A DNA stretch of 64,000 nt from Agelas oroides (Eukaryota; Porifera; Demospongiae; Agelasida; Agelasidae), in the NCBI GenBank assembly GCA_949130485.1, contig OX422205.1:1297280-1361279 (forward strand). Reading direction: 5' to 3'. The notes beneath the pieces are model-generated. The model was given only the letters and a program-made list of their open reading frames with translations, was not told the origin of the DNA and made no database searches. Shown one piece after another: positions 1-9,852 of the stretch (its first letter is position 1; each line of letters starts with the position of its first letter). The position numbers and the translations under genes are program-made.

Positions 1-21
1 ACTGTATGTACTAGAAAATGG

Positions 22-448
22 TGGGGGTGAGCCTGAGCAAGCAGCTACTATGGCTACACATGAATAGACTAAGCTTCATGCTGAAATCATGAGCTGGATC
101 GCTAGCGTTTATGAGTACCGTTTATGCACGACCCTTACCTGAAGCGATCTCAACCCGGCGTGTATAATTTGTACGGTCTGTGAGCAGCCTGCCATTGATG
201 GTTGGTTCATAGCTGCTGTGACAAACAGGAAGTAAGTTGCTGTGCATGCTTCAACCTGAGCCGTCTTCGATCCGGCCTGCTCCGGGTATACGGTAGCTGA
301 CGCTGCACTCATGACACTACCTACGTTCAATTTTTGGGAAATATTTAAATGCGCATTTAAATATATGGCCGCAAGCAAACCGACAGACATACACACGCAT
401 CTTGCAATGCAGTCACGCTAGTGTGGGGCTCGCTCAGGCTCGCCCCAA
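22..448. mobile_element. Inverted-repeat element A, copy 1
   Basis: Ends carry inverted copies of a motif like GGGGYGAGCCTGAGCAAGC (left near 25-42, right near 428-447). The same ends bound a second element at 24213-24881, and a solo end is seen near 36394-36413. It lies upstream of the first visible DHX35 exon, probably in an intron. No convincing transposase reading frame was seen, so it is probably a non-autonomous DNA transposon. Confidence 0.5.
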
Positions 449-502
449 TTATACACCTCCACTGTATGTTGCACTACCTATACTGTGTACTGGATGTCAC
501 AT

Positions 503-600
503 TGTTGGGTGTTGCTTAGCAACCAAAATTTTGAACTGAAGTGGAATGGGTGGAGGTGATAATGGGTGTGGCATTGGGTTGCTAGGGGTAACATCCAACA
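503..600. mobile_element. Short inverted-repeat element (X-box type), copy 1
   Basis: The left end TGTTGGGTGTTGCTTAGCAA and the right end GGTTGCTAGGGGTAACATCC are imperfect inverted repeats of each other. Related copies occur at 23433-23524 and 57116-57365, with a partial inverted copy near 13425-13530. The palindrome GTTGCTTAGCAAC in the end resembles an RFX X-box. It looks like a miniature DNA transposon. Confidence 0.6.
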
Positions 601-666
601 AATAAGGAGGGACCTCATGTTGAATAATATACATAGGTAAGCTTGTACTTGTACACATGTATATTC

Positions 667-740
667 ACACACACACACATACACACACACACATACACAC
701 ACACACATACACACACACACATACACACACACACACACAC
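667..740. repeat. (CA)n microsatellite upstream of a DHX35 acceptor
   Basis: Interrupted CA/CATA repeat in the intron directly upstream of the DHX35 exon at 791. The acceptor itself (ACACATACAG) looks like part of the CA array, with no ordinary pyrimidine tract. Confidence 0.85.
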
Positions 741-790
741 TACCCTTTGCGCACTAATGCCTACCCTCCTCCCTCTACACACACATACAG

Positions 791-3700
791 ATACATTTAA
801 CTGTTCTGAAGAGATTCTCACCGTGGCAGCCATGTTACAAGTACAGCATGTCTTCCTGCAGCCAAGCAGACAGAAAGGCACAGCTGTGAGTTGGGAACAG
901 CACTACCTACCTTCATTCTCACCTTCCCTGTCTAGTCTCATTCCCAGTATGGTCTGGGAATATGACTGTGTCTTGTAGTTATCAATGGTTTGGAGCTCTG
1001 TGCTTGCAGCTGTCCCATGTGGTCTAGTGGTTAGGATCCGGCGCTCTCACCGCCGTGGCCGGGGTTCGATTCCCCGCATGGGAGAAACTTCTTTTTTTTT
1101 CTCCAATTCACAAGTCCACACAGTTTACATAATACCCATTAACCCTTAATACCCTAACTGTTATAAGTTACAATTAACCCTTGAAACAGAGAGAGCTATT
1201 GAAAAATAAGTTTTTCTGGTCTGTTCTTATCAAGCAACCTCACAATTCCCCCAGGAGAGGGCGAGAAGGATGTTCTGTGTCTACGAAGGGGACCATCTGA
1301 CCCTCCTCAATGTCTACAATGCATTCATTAGGGTAAGGGGAAGCATGGGTCTCTATGTCTTTGTTCCAAGGCCCTTCTCTCTCCTCGGGGAGGGGGGGGG
1401 GGGCTGGGGACAAGGCTAGTGTCTCTACTGTCTTTGTTCCAAGCCCCCTCCCTCTCCTCAGGGGGGGGCTGGGGACGAGGCTAGTGTCTCTACTGTCTTT
1501 GTTCCAAGGCCCCTCTCTCTCCTCAGGGGGGGGGCTGGAGATGAGGCTAGTGTCTCTACTGTCTTTGTTCCAAGGCCCTTCCCTCTCCTCAGGGGGGGGG
1601 CTGGAGATGAGGCTAGTGTCTCTACTGTCTTTGTTCCAAGGCCCTTCCCTCTCCTCAGGGGGGGGGGCTGGAGATGAGGCTAGTGTCTCTACTGTCTTTG
1701 TTCCAAGGCCCCTCCCTCTCCTCGGGGGGGGGGGGGGGGGGGGGACCTGGGGACGAGGCTAGGGTCTCTACTGTCTTTGTTCCAAGGCCCCTCCCTCTCC
1801 TCGGGGGGGGGGGGGGGGGACCTGGGGACGAGGCTAGGGTCTCTACTGTCTTTGTTCCAAGGTCCCTCCCTCTCTTTTGGGGGGGGAAGGGACCTGGGGA
1901 CGAGGCTAGGGTCTCTACTGTCTTTGTTCCAAGGCCCCTCCCTCTCCTCGGGGGGGGGGGGGGACCTGGGGACGAGGCTAGGGTCTCTACTGTCTTTGTT
2001 CCAAGGTCCCTCCCTCTCTTTTGGGGGGGGAAGGGGCCTGGGGACGAGGCTAGGGTCTCTACTGTCTTTGTTCCAAGGCCCCTCCCTCTCCTTGGGGGGA
2101 GGGGCCTGGGGATGAGGCTAGGGTCTCTACTGTCTTTGTTCCAAGGCCCCTCCCTCCCTCTCCTCAGGGGGGGGGGGGGGCTGGGGACGAGGCTAGGGTC
2201 TCTACTGTCTTTGTTCCAAGCCCACTGCTTGAAGTTGTTCATGTAGCCTGAGAACAAAGTCTCCTTTGTGAGTTTCTTGTATGTTGGCATCAAATTGCCG
2301 ATGAACCACTCCCAGAAACAAGGCAGGCCTAGTCACCCACTATTCAGGATGCTTTTCGGCCAATACCAGGCCTCCTTAGCTGTGCTAGGATGACTGGGAG
2401 ATGGGGATTGCTATCTCATGCATACATGTTGGTATATACGTTCCTTTTCCCCCGCAGTACAACAAAAGTTCAAAATGGTGCCATGACAACTACCTCAGCT
2501 ATAAAGGTACTCATGTTGATTGTTAAGGTGCAGCAACTAGTACGTATGTCATACTTGTGCGTGTAATGTCATGCAAGTTAGCCAGGCTCCTAGCCTCTAC
2601 ATGGCTTGGGTACAAGGCTAGCAAGACTCCTAGCCTCTACATGGCCTGGGTACGAGGCTAACAAGACTCCCTGCCACCAATCAAAACAAGAGCAGGGGAC
2701 AAAGCTAACTCACGTGTGCATAACTCCAAGTAGCAATTGTACTGAGGCTTTCTCCACAAGAAAGCGCCTGGGTACACGAATAGGCTATAAGTTGCATGTG
2801 TGTGTGAGCTTGGTCTATCATGCCTGACTGTTTTTGTTGCTTGTTGGGAGTGAGGCATAGCAAGCGAGCAAGAGGAACAGTCTAGGTCAGCAGACTAAAT
2901 CCCAGCTTCTAGTTGCAAGAACTTACTGTTCTTCCCCTGTGTTTGTTACACATCAGTATTGAGTCATGCTGTCAGCATCAGAGAGCAACTGAAGAAACTG
3001 CTGCAGAGATTCAAAGTGAAAATGGTCTCTTGTGGAGGTGAGTACGAACTCCTCTTTCTTTTGGGCATCACCCAACACTTTTTTTTTTGTGCACTGTGAA
3101 TAATATACCAGTTAACTCCACTCCAAAGGTTTCTGCCAATGTGTGGTAATGATGTACCCTTGACTAGCCTCATTCCCAAACCACATGGTCTGGGAATGAG
3201 GCTAACCTTGACTACATGTATACATCTCTGTTTCATAATGTGTACAGTAACAGTCCCCAAAGAAATGCTCTTCAACTAACCTGTTTCACCAATTGGCAGA
3301 GAGGAAAGTGAAAAGCCAACAGATACCGGGAATCAAACCCAGAGCCCAGAGCCCAGAGCCCCCTGACTTGAGCCACTTTTACCAATTCTCCTCATAACAT
3401 CAGCTACATCAAACTGAGAATACAAGAGTTTTATACAGCTGGATAAAGACTACAATACTTCTTGTCAAAATGTGGTCTCATTCCCATACCCTCGGTGTGT
3501 ACCGTACTGAGGGTCTGGGAGCGAGACTAGTTAAGTAAGGTCTGGTCCGAGTTGAAGAATAATGAATCAACAAAGACTGGTACTTAATGCATCATAACAG
3601 ACATGACACATTACGGCTGTCTAAGAGAAATCCACAAAATCCTTTTGTTGATCAATCTTTGGTCTTCTTCTTCTAGGCGATTCTGTTCCAGTGCAGAGGT

Positions 3701-5054
3701 GTATTGTGTCTGGGTTCTTTGCTAATGCAGCACGGTTGCACTACTCTGGATGCTACAGGTTAGATCGTAGCCTCATTTCCATGCTCTCACACTTGAGCCT
3801 GGGAACGGGGCCAAGGATCTCACTGTGCGTCTTATCTAGCCTCTCATACTAGAGCCAGGGAACGGGGCCAAGGATCTCACTGTGCGTCTTATCTAGCCTC
3901 TCATACTAGAGCCTGGGAACGGGGCCAAGGATCTCACTGTGCGTCTTATCTAGCCTCTCATACTTGAGCCTGGGAATGGAGCTAGATAAGACACACTTGC
4001 TCCATGGCTATGAGATTAAATCTGGGCGGAGGCCTGGGAATGAGGCTCTGTCTACCTTAGCAGCATTGAGAATAGGGCAGCATCATTCCCAGCTTCTCAC
4101 ACCCCAAGCTTTCATCACTTGCAGTATGGCTGGGGGCCAGTGTGAGAGGCCGGGATGGAGTCTAAATACAGTGACATTTGGAGTACGCACACTTTCTCCT
4201 TTCAATGCTGTTTAGTTGTGATGGATTCATCCTCCTCTCCTCACAGAACGGTGAGGGGGGACCACTCCCTGTACATCCATCCCTCCTCAGTCCTTTCCCA
4301 GGAGAGATCTCCACAGTGGTATGTAACATGAGATTGTGTGTAGAACATGCAAAGTTGTCCAATGCATCAGCTTGTTTAAAACCTTCAGTGGCTCAATGTG
4401 GAAGTGTGGGGTATAGGCAGAGGGGGATGTGGGAGGAGAGCGTGTGTGGGGGGAAGGGTATGGGTGAAAGGGGGTGTGAGAGAGAAGGGGTGCGAGGGAG
4501 AGGGTGTAAGATGGGTTGTGGGGAAGGAGGTGTGGGGGGAGAAGGAAGAAGCATGAATGTTTGCTGAATGACCTGGGTGATGATTGGTCTGCCTGACAGA
4601 CATACTGGTACATACAGTTCATTTTGTTCTTTGTTTCTTGTTGCTGAATTACAGGGTGGTATTCAATGAGGTGATTCAGACCTCCAAGCTATACATGCGA
4701 GACATCACTGTGGTTAGTGTAGAATAGCAGCCTCATTCCCAAGCTACCCGAGGAGTAGTCTCGGAGTCTTGTGTTCCATAATTTCCCTTAAAACTTATAT
4801 AAATTGTGCTACATACTTCCCCGTTTTTATTTTGAGCCTAATCGCCTTTTTTCTGCATCTTCTGCTTCAGATTGAGCCAGAATGGCTGTATGAGTTGGCA
4901 CCGCACTTCTACGAATATGGCACAGTGAGTTAATTGAGCCTAGCTTCTACAAGAACTTCTGCACTAGATATATGTGATGTTGTTTCCACTGTGTCATCTT
5001 TTACCACAGGAGAGAGAGTTAGCAGAAGCCAAGCGCAGAAGACTTGAACAATGA
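791..5054 (+). CDS. DHX35: DHX35-like DEAH-box RNA helicase, C-terminal part (5' end outside window)
   Basis: Nine exons are visible: 791-885, 1255-1332, 2458-2506, 2957-3037, 3677-3758, 4247-4318, 4655-4712, 4871-4924, 5010-5054 (stop TGA). All junction phases agree and give 203 residues. The protein covers the end of the helicase-associated (HA2/ratchet) domain and the OB-fold of spliceosome-associated DEAH helicases. Diagnostic stretches are EGDHLTLLNVYNAFI, SKWCHDNYLSYK, IREQLKKLL, CIVSGFFANAARLH, YIHPSSVL and NEVIQTSKLYMRDITV. These match DHX35 better than DHX8, DHX15 or DHX38 from memory, and the tail ELAPHFYEYGT followed by a short basic end also fits. The RecA domains with the DEAH motif must lie left of the window. 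DHX35 is a nuclear ATP-dependent RNA helicase linked to spliceosome remodelling. The introns hold a tRNA gene, two minisatellites and a tRNA-like SINE. The stop is 108 bp from the next start codon. Confidence 0.93.
1013..1084 (+). tRNA. tRNA-Glu (CTC)
   Basis: The cloverleaf folds cleanly. The acceptor strand TCCCATG (1013-1019) pairs with CATGGGA (1077-1083), with discriminator G at 1084. The anticodon stem CGGCG/CGCCG holds loop CTCTCAC with anticodon CTC at 1046-1048. The A box (TGGTCTAGTGG) and B box (GGTTCGATTCC, 1063-1073) are intact, and a T-run for pol III termination follows at about 1091-1100. It resembles animal tRNA-Glu(CTC) closely. It sits inside a DHX35 intron on the same strand. 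Confidence 0.96.
1350..2225. repeat. G-rich minisatellite, about 58-80 bp unit, about 13 copies
   Basis: The unit contains CTCTACTGTCTTTGTTCC, a pyrimidine block, a run of 7-20 G and then CTGGGGACGAGGCTAG. About 13 units fill a DHX35 intron, and length varies mostly in the G-run. The end of the unit resembles the inner end of the dispersed AGCCTCGTTCCCAGGC hairpin family, so the array may be an amplified copy. Long reading frames across it on both strands are repeat artefacts. Confidence 0.9.
3167..3203. mobile_element. Small hairpin element (AGCCTCRTTCCCAGGC family)
   Basis: Arms are AGCCTCATTCCCAAACCAC and its near-perfect complement, closing on a few bases. It is flanked by CCTTGACT on both sides (left at 3157-3166, right at about 3204-3212), consistent with a target duplication. 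Confidence 0.65.
3318..3385 (-). repeat. tRNA-like SINE fragment
   Basis: Read on the minus strand it has an A-box-like TGGCTCAAGTCAGG and a B-box-like GGTTTGATTCCCGG, separated by triplicated GGGCTCT. Acceptor-stem pairing is not convincing, so it is more likely a tRNA-derived SINE or a decayed tRNA than a working gene. Confidence 0.45.
3770..3990. repeat. Tandem repeat, about 58 bp unit, about 4 copies
   Basis: Units contain CTAGCCTCTCATACT, GAGCCTGGGAACGGGGCCAA and GGATCTCACTGTGCGTCTTA. They lie in the DHX35 intron after 3758. The sequence is related to the dispersed hairpin family. Confidence 0.8.
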
Positions 5055-5100
5055 ATATATTCTTGTCCCTGTCCCTTTTCTGTCATATCAAAACAACAGT

Positions 5101-5162
5101 CAAATTTCCCGGGAAAATTTGGGGGTGTACGGTAGTATACGGCGATGTGCGGATAAATAAAG
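5101..5162. promoter_or_regulatory. Compact DHX35 3' end / BtpA-family 5' region
   Basis: Between the DHX35 stop (5054) and the next ATG (5163) there is a near-palindrome, CAAATTTCCCGGGAAAATTTG (about 5101-5120). AATAAA at 5156-5161 ends one base before the ATG. The AATAAA is the only canonical poly(A) signal seen after the helicase stop, so the two transcripts may overlap. Whether it is used is inference. Confidence 0.45.
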
Positions 5163-7556
5163 ATGGCGGCCACGAGCAGGAGCAAGTTTTTCAGCCTATT
5201 TCAGCGCGCCAGGACTGCAGTGGTGGGCATGGTGCACGTGCAGGCGTTGCCAGGTGCGCTAAACTCCGCATGCTACTTTACGCATCTTTATAATGAGCTT
5301 TGCGGAACAGATGATGAATATATTAACCCCTGAGACTGAGTGCAGCAGAATGTGGATGTACAGCACACCCATAGTAAAGCCATGCCAAATTTAATTTTAT
5401 GTTGCTTGGGCCTCACTGACCTGCTGCTCAAATTTTCTCCTGTACATGCGTATAAAGCTGCACAACCATGGGCTAAATGGTTAGTCTCGAGACTACCAAA
5501 CAGTGTCGTATTACGCTTGGAGTGTCCTTGTCGAAAGAGACATGAAGATCTTGTAAAGAGCTGAGGATTGTCAATTATAGACTTTGAGAGCTTTGGTGGC
5601 TAACTGTAAATTTCACAGTAAGACTGTCTCCAAGATCCTAATTAACCCTTTAGGGCCCATAGCACCAAAAGACACACTTTAGTACAGTGTGACTTTCAGC
5701 ACTATGGGCCCTAATGGCATTTATAACCCTGTATTCATGCAGTATACCTACTGCTAAAAACAATGCATAGCATGTGATATTTACATGGACCTGTGGGGGT
5801 ATTGGATTCATGAATATGTCTTGCAAGCATTCATGAGCATCCACACATACCGGAATTTATCGTACATTCATAGGAACACCCAGAGGTCAGCTTTCTGTGG
5901 ATGAGATTGTTGAGACATCCTGTCAGGAGGCTGAGGTCTACAGGGACTGTGGGGTGGATGGGGTCATGGTGGAAAACATGCATGATGGTCCCTATCTTAG
6001 GGGGTCAGTGGGCCCTGAAATTACAGCTTGTATGACACGCGTGTGTACAGAGGTGTGCAGTGTCACAAAAGATATTCCAGTCGGAGTTCAGATACTGTCC
6101 GGTAAGATGAAGACGGCTAATAGTTTCTCTACATCTTAACTTCATACCCTGCTTCCCACCCTCCCTCCCTCCCTCCCTCCCTCCCTCCCTCCCTCCCTCC
6201 CTCCCTCCCTCCCTCCCTCCCTCCCTCCCTCCCTCCCCCTCTCACTCCAGGTGCCAACAAGGAGGCTCTAGCCGTTGCAAAGGCCTCAGGGGCCTGTTTT
6301 ATTCGGACAGAAAGTTTCATATTTTCCCATGTGGCAGATGAAGGGTGGATGGACTCATGTGCAGCAGAGCTGCTAAGATATCGGAGGGCCATTGGAGCTG
6401 ACGACATCTTGGTCTTCACTGATATCAAGAAAAAACACTGGTAAGAGTTTCAACAAAGGCTTGCTGAATGAAGCCAGTGTAATGTGACATATTGACCATT
6501 TTGTATGCCTTTCATCAGATTACAAAAGGAGGAAGGTATCAATGTGTATCTCTGTAAACAGACATAGCTGGTATTTTGGAGGAGGACAACTTTACATAAA
6601 CCATGCAACTAGCACAGTTCAATGGCTTCCATGGAACCACACTGGATTTAGTGGTGGGCATTTCAGAGGCTTGTTACCGAGTATAGCCTTAGTTACTAGG
6701 CCTTCCCATCATCCAGTTTCTGATCACTTCCCAGTTTTTGATGACTTACAGTAGAAGAAACTGGATGGTGAGAATTTAAGGCCTGGGAATGACACTATTT
6801 AAAGACAAAGGGTAGACTGTATGCGCATGAAAGAAGAAGACGGGAAGACAAAGTTTCTCTGTCTATACCTTTGAGAACATGCTAGAATTCATGAATTACA
6901 CCACAGAGCACCACGTGCATGCCCACAACTCCCATAGAGAACTACATGTGCCTCTGTCTACACACACAACCAAACCAAACAGAAAAATACTCTCTTTATT
7001 TGTCCCTGCACATGGTAATGCCCAGTTAATCCGTGCTATTGCATGCAGTATATGTTAGTTGGTACATACTTTGTTTTATTCCAGTTCTCATACTTCGTTT
7101 TATTCCAGTTCCCATACTTTGTTTTATTCCAGTTCCCATACTTTGTTTTATTCCAGTTCTCATACTTTGTTTTATTCCAGTTCCCATACTTTGTTTTATT
7201 CCAGTTCCCATACTTTGTTTTATTCCAGTTCCCATGTGGTCACTTCAGATTTGGACATTGCCGATATGGCCAGAGCTGCTGACTTTTTTCTCAGCGATGG
7301 TGTGATTCTTACGGGCCAAGCTACTGGGTTACCAGCAAACATTGATGAAATTTGTGCGGTGAAAAAGGCTGTGGATCTGCCTGTTTTAATAGGGTCAGGA
7401 GTGACAGTTGAGAATTTGGGGCAGTATATAGGTACAGATGCATTGATTGTAGGCTCTCATTTCAAAGTTGATGGACGATGGCCCAACAAAGTAGACAAAG
7501 ACAGGGTAGCTAAGTTTATGGAACAATTTCATAAATTGTTACATGTTGGAAACTGA
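5163..7556 (+). CDS. BtpA-family TIM-barrel protein
   Basis: Exons 5163-5253, 5874-6101, 6251-6440, 7229-7556 give 278 residues, near the usual family length. The start is the first ATG and all junction phases agree. Recognisable family stretches are VVGMVHVQALPG near the N-terminus, YRDCGVDGVMVENMHD, SGACFIRTESFIFSHVADEG, VFTDIKKKH, DLDIADMARAADFFLSDGV and LIGSGVTVENLGQY near the end. BtpA was described in cyanobacteria for photosystem I accumulation. Homologues of unknown function occur in bacteria, archaea and several animals, and the C. elegans member is annotated as mitochondrial. The basic N-terminus (MAATSRSKFFSLFQRAR) could be a mitochondrial presequence; that is inference. Exon 3 follows a (CCTC)n tract, and exon 4 follows a 24-bp repeat that contains its own acceptor. 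Confidence 0.9.
6155..6237. repeat. (CCTC)n microsatellite replacing a pyrimidine tract
   Basis: About 20 CCTC units run to within 13 bases of the acceptor of BtpA-family exon 3 (6251), so the repeat serves as the polypyrimidine tract. Confidence 0.9.
7060..7228 (+). repeat. 24-bp tandem repeat of a 3' splice site
   Basis: About seven copies of a 24-bp unit (TACTTTGTTTTATTCCAG plus TTCCCA) end at the real acceptor of BtpA-family exon 4. Each unit contains TTTTATTCCAG followed by the first exon bases. The unit length is a multiple of three and the frame is open through the array, so each copy is a potential in-frame alternative acceptor. Confidence 0.9.
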
Positions 7557-8302
7557 ATATAATCTCATTCATTTTTAGTCCCCACCAGGTGAAGCTTGGT
7601 AAAAAATAGTTTTCTAGGAGGTTATGCAGCATGTGTTATGTTCTATATAGTTATATGCCTCATCGCAGAATGTGTCACATACCATCCAGGACAATGAAGG
7701 GAATACTGTAGTGTTGTTACAAACAGCATGACTCATTTCAAAGTCAATGAGCAACGACACATGAGGGTAGACAAAAACAGGGTAGCTAAATTTATATGTG
7801 TTGGTGACTAACCTCATTTTAAAGTTCCAGTAGTACTTCCTAGCATAGATGAGCAATAATATCTATGATCATAGTACCCAAATTGCAAAAATTAGTGCAT
7901 AAAGAAACACAATTAAGGCAAGCCTATTAGGTGCATGCCTTTTGAGCTTTTGGAGTGGTGTATTATGACTGAGTATGTTTTGTAGGAAGTTATGCAGAAC
8001 TATCATGTTCTAGTCACATGCCTCAAAGTGTTTCACCACAGGATGTGTTACATAGAAAGAGGTATTATAGTGCTGCTATAATCAGAAAACACTTTCTCTG
8101 AAGGTTGACATGTACAACTGAAGACGATAGAATTGGTGGGAATAAAAAAGTTTGTGTCGCTAGTCTACAAGTCCTTATGTGAAGACTAGTGCTATATAAA
8201 TAATATGTTCTAAAAGAAGACATGAAACTCCTTGAGTAATACAAGAATAAAAAAATCTCTAATGGGTATGTATGGCTAGTCTACATGTCCAAGTTGCATT
8301 GT
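7557..8302. other. Spacer between convergent genes, with a decayed copy of the BtpA-family 3' end
   Basis: No complete gene was seen. The part at 7727-7822 resembles the end of the BtpA-family last exon (CATTTCAAAGT and the stretch around GACAAAGACAGGGTAGCTAA), with substitutions. Segments near 7610-7680 and 7975-8050 also resemble each other, suggesting local tandem duplication. Confidence 0.5.
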
Positions 8303-9253
8303 TCAACACCTGCGTCTTCCTGCTTTGAAGCAGCACTTCTGTACCCTGATTGTCCGAGGTTTGTTACTCCTGAGGTTGTTGGCATTGTGTCTTCGTAGGG
8401 CTTTCCGGCTCATCTTGGGAGGTTTGGGAAGGGCCTTGTATGAGGGGTGCCGTTCAGCAGTTAGAGGGACCTCCATGTGTATAGCAAGCTGATGCCGCTG
8501 GCGGTTTTGAAGCAGCACAAGCTCCCGATTATGGTTTGTTGAGCTTTGTTGACCATCTTGTTCTAACAATGCCCTCTCATTCTCATTTTCCTGAGGAAGA
8601 TTCTCCTCTTCACTGCCCACATCGCCAGATGTCACATGATGGTAAACAGACATTGTAGGATGCTCGATCAACAGATCTTCAAGGGGGTGGAAGGCCTCAC
8701 TCACTGATTGGCCAGATTTGGGCCCCTGGAAAGTGGGAGCAGGGGTAATTATCCAGGAACCATCAGAACAGACAGAATCATGGTCACTCTCAGTGTGTGT
8801 TTGGCTGCTTTGACCAGAAATTGAAGAGGAACCTGCAGAATGAATACGCTGTTAGTCGTGCTAGAGTAATAGAGGAATGCATCAGTAAGCCAATAGATTC
8901 CAGCTAGAATGATGCAATATCCAGCAATCCTTAACAATACAGTGTATTGTTGAACTGAGGCTTGCTACCTACACAACGGCCTAGCTTGTTCTAAATGTGC
9001 GTCACATGGTCAATAAAGCTCTCCCAAGTCCTACTCTACCGGTATCCGCTGACCCGTTTTTTTTTTTGTTGCACACGTATCCCATGGCTACACCTGCATA
9101 CCTACCAGGTCTTTCACAGGTAATTAGTAGCCAATCACCAGGCTCATCAGACGTAGAATGGTCAAAATCCACCTCGTTTATTTGGCCACTATCCTCTTCA
9201 GATTCCGCTGACCCGTACCCCCATATGAAGTTGGAGATAACTGACGGCAACAT
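8303..9253 (-). CDS. TP53INP / DOR family nuclear and autophagy protein
   Basis: Two exons on the minus strand, 9106-9253 and 8303-8832, phase consistent, give 225 residues, close to vertebrate TP53INP1/2. The N-terminal part has an acidic stretch followed by DWLLI (GDWLLITCE), which fits the family's LC3-interacting region. The middle has DGSWIITPAPTF, corresponding to the ESWF(I/V)TPP segment, followed by PLEDLLIEHPTMSVY, nearly identical to the hallmark LEDLLIEHPSMSVY. The C-terminus is basic (KALRRHNANNLRSNKPR), as in the family. Vertebrate members bind ATG8 proteins, shuttle between nucleus and autophagosomes and co-activate transcription. The ATG at 9253 is the first in frame after an upstream stop. 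The gene is divergent from cyclin E. Confidence 0.9.
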
Positions 9254-9852
9254 ATTTGTCTTCCACCAACTTCACTGACGTGCGCTCTCCTAGACGTAGG
9301 CCTATAGGCCTACACAAATACGATAGTTCAAGAGCTCCTCGGCTCGGAACCAGCTGCTAAATCACCGCTTCGTCCTACGACATCTCGTCCATACACATTT
9401 GAGTGCCCATCCCGGTTGTGTTGTGTTTACATTCCAACTTAGTGGGAGGGACAAGTTTCTTTGACATGACCAATCGAATCGCTTCGCGCCTGAAAGCATG
9501 AGAGCGCATGCGTGGTGCGTAACTCGCGGTAATATTGAAAGTTCTCCAATCACAGCTGTTTGAGTGCTACTAAAGGCGGCATGACCCAGGGCACAGCCTC
9601 AGTTCATCATTTTAGCGGGTTGAGTGACTCAGGTGTGTTAGAAAACTCGAAAGCAGCTAGGAGGACCCTATTTGCTTAGTTTGCATCGCTGACTAATTTG
9701 TGGCTTGCTGGAACCTGCTGGTCGTAGCCCGACGTAGGCCTTGTTTTACTCGAAACCAGTCAGTCAAGTGCTAGTTGCAACTATCACTTCCTGGGACAAG
9801 CACTTGCACACTAGATTTTCGAAACTACTTGCTGTGCTACGAGCCTGAAGCC
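9254..9852. promoter_or_regulatory. Divergent promoter region, TP53INP (-) / cyclin E (+)
   Basis: About 600 bp separate the two start codons. I see CCAAT at 9470-9474 and 9546-9550, and an E2F-like TTCGCGCC at 9483-9490. No TATA box is evident. A CCAAT plus E2F arrangement is typical of cell-cycle promoters in animals. The activity here is inferred. Confidence 0.5.

Noticed and set aside
1355-2293. Long open frames on both strands rich in Gly/Leu/Ser or Pro/Arg
   Set aside because: They are translations of the G-rich minisatellite; the frame stays open only because the unit is low in stops.
7026-7305. Repeat peptides (for example MGTGIKQS on the minus strand)
   Set aside because: Other-frame readings of the 24-bp acceptor repeat.
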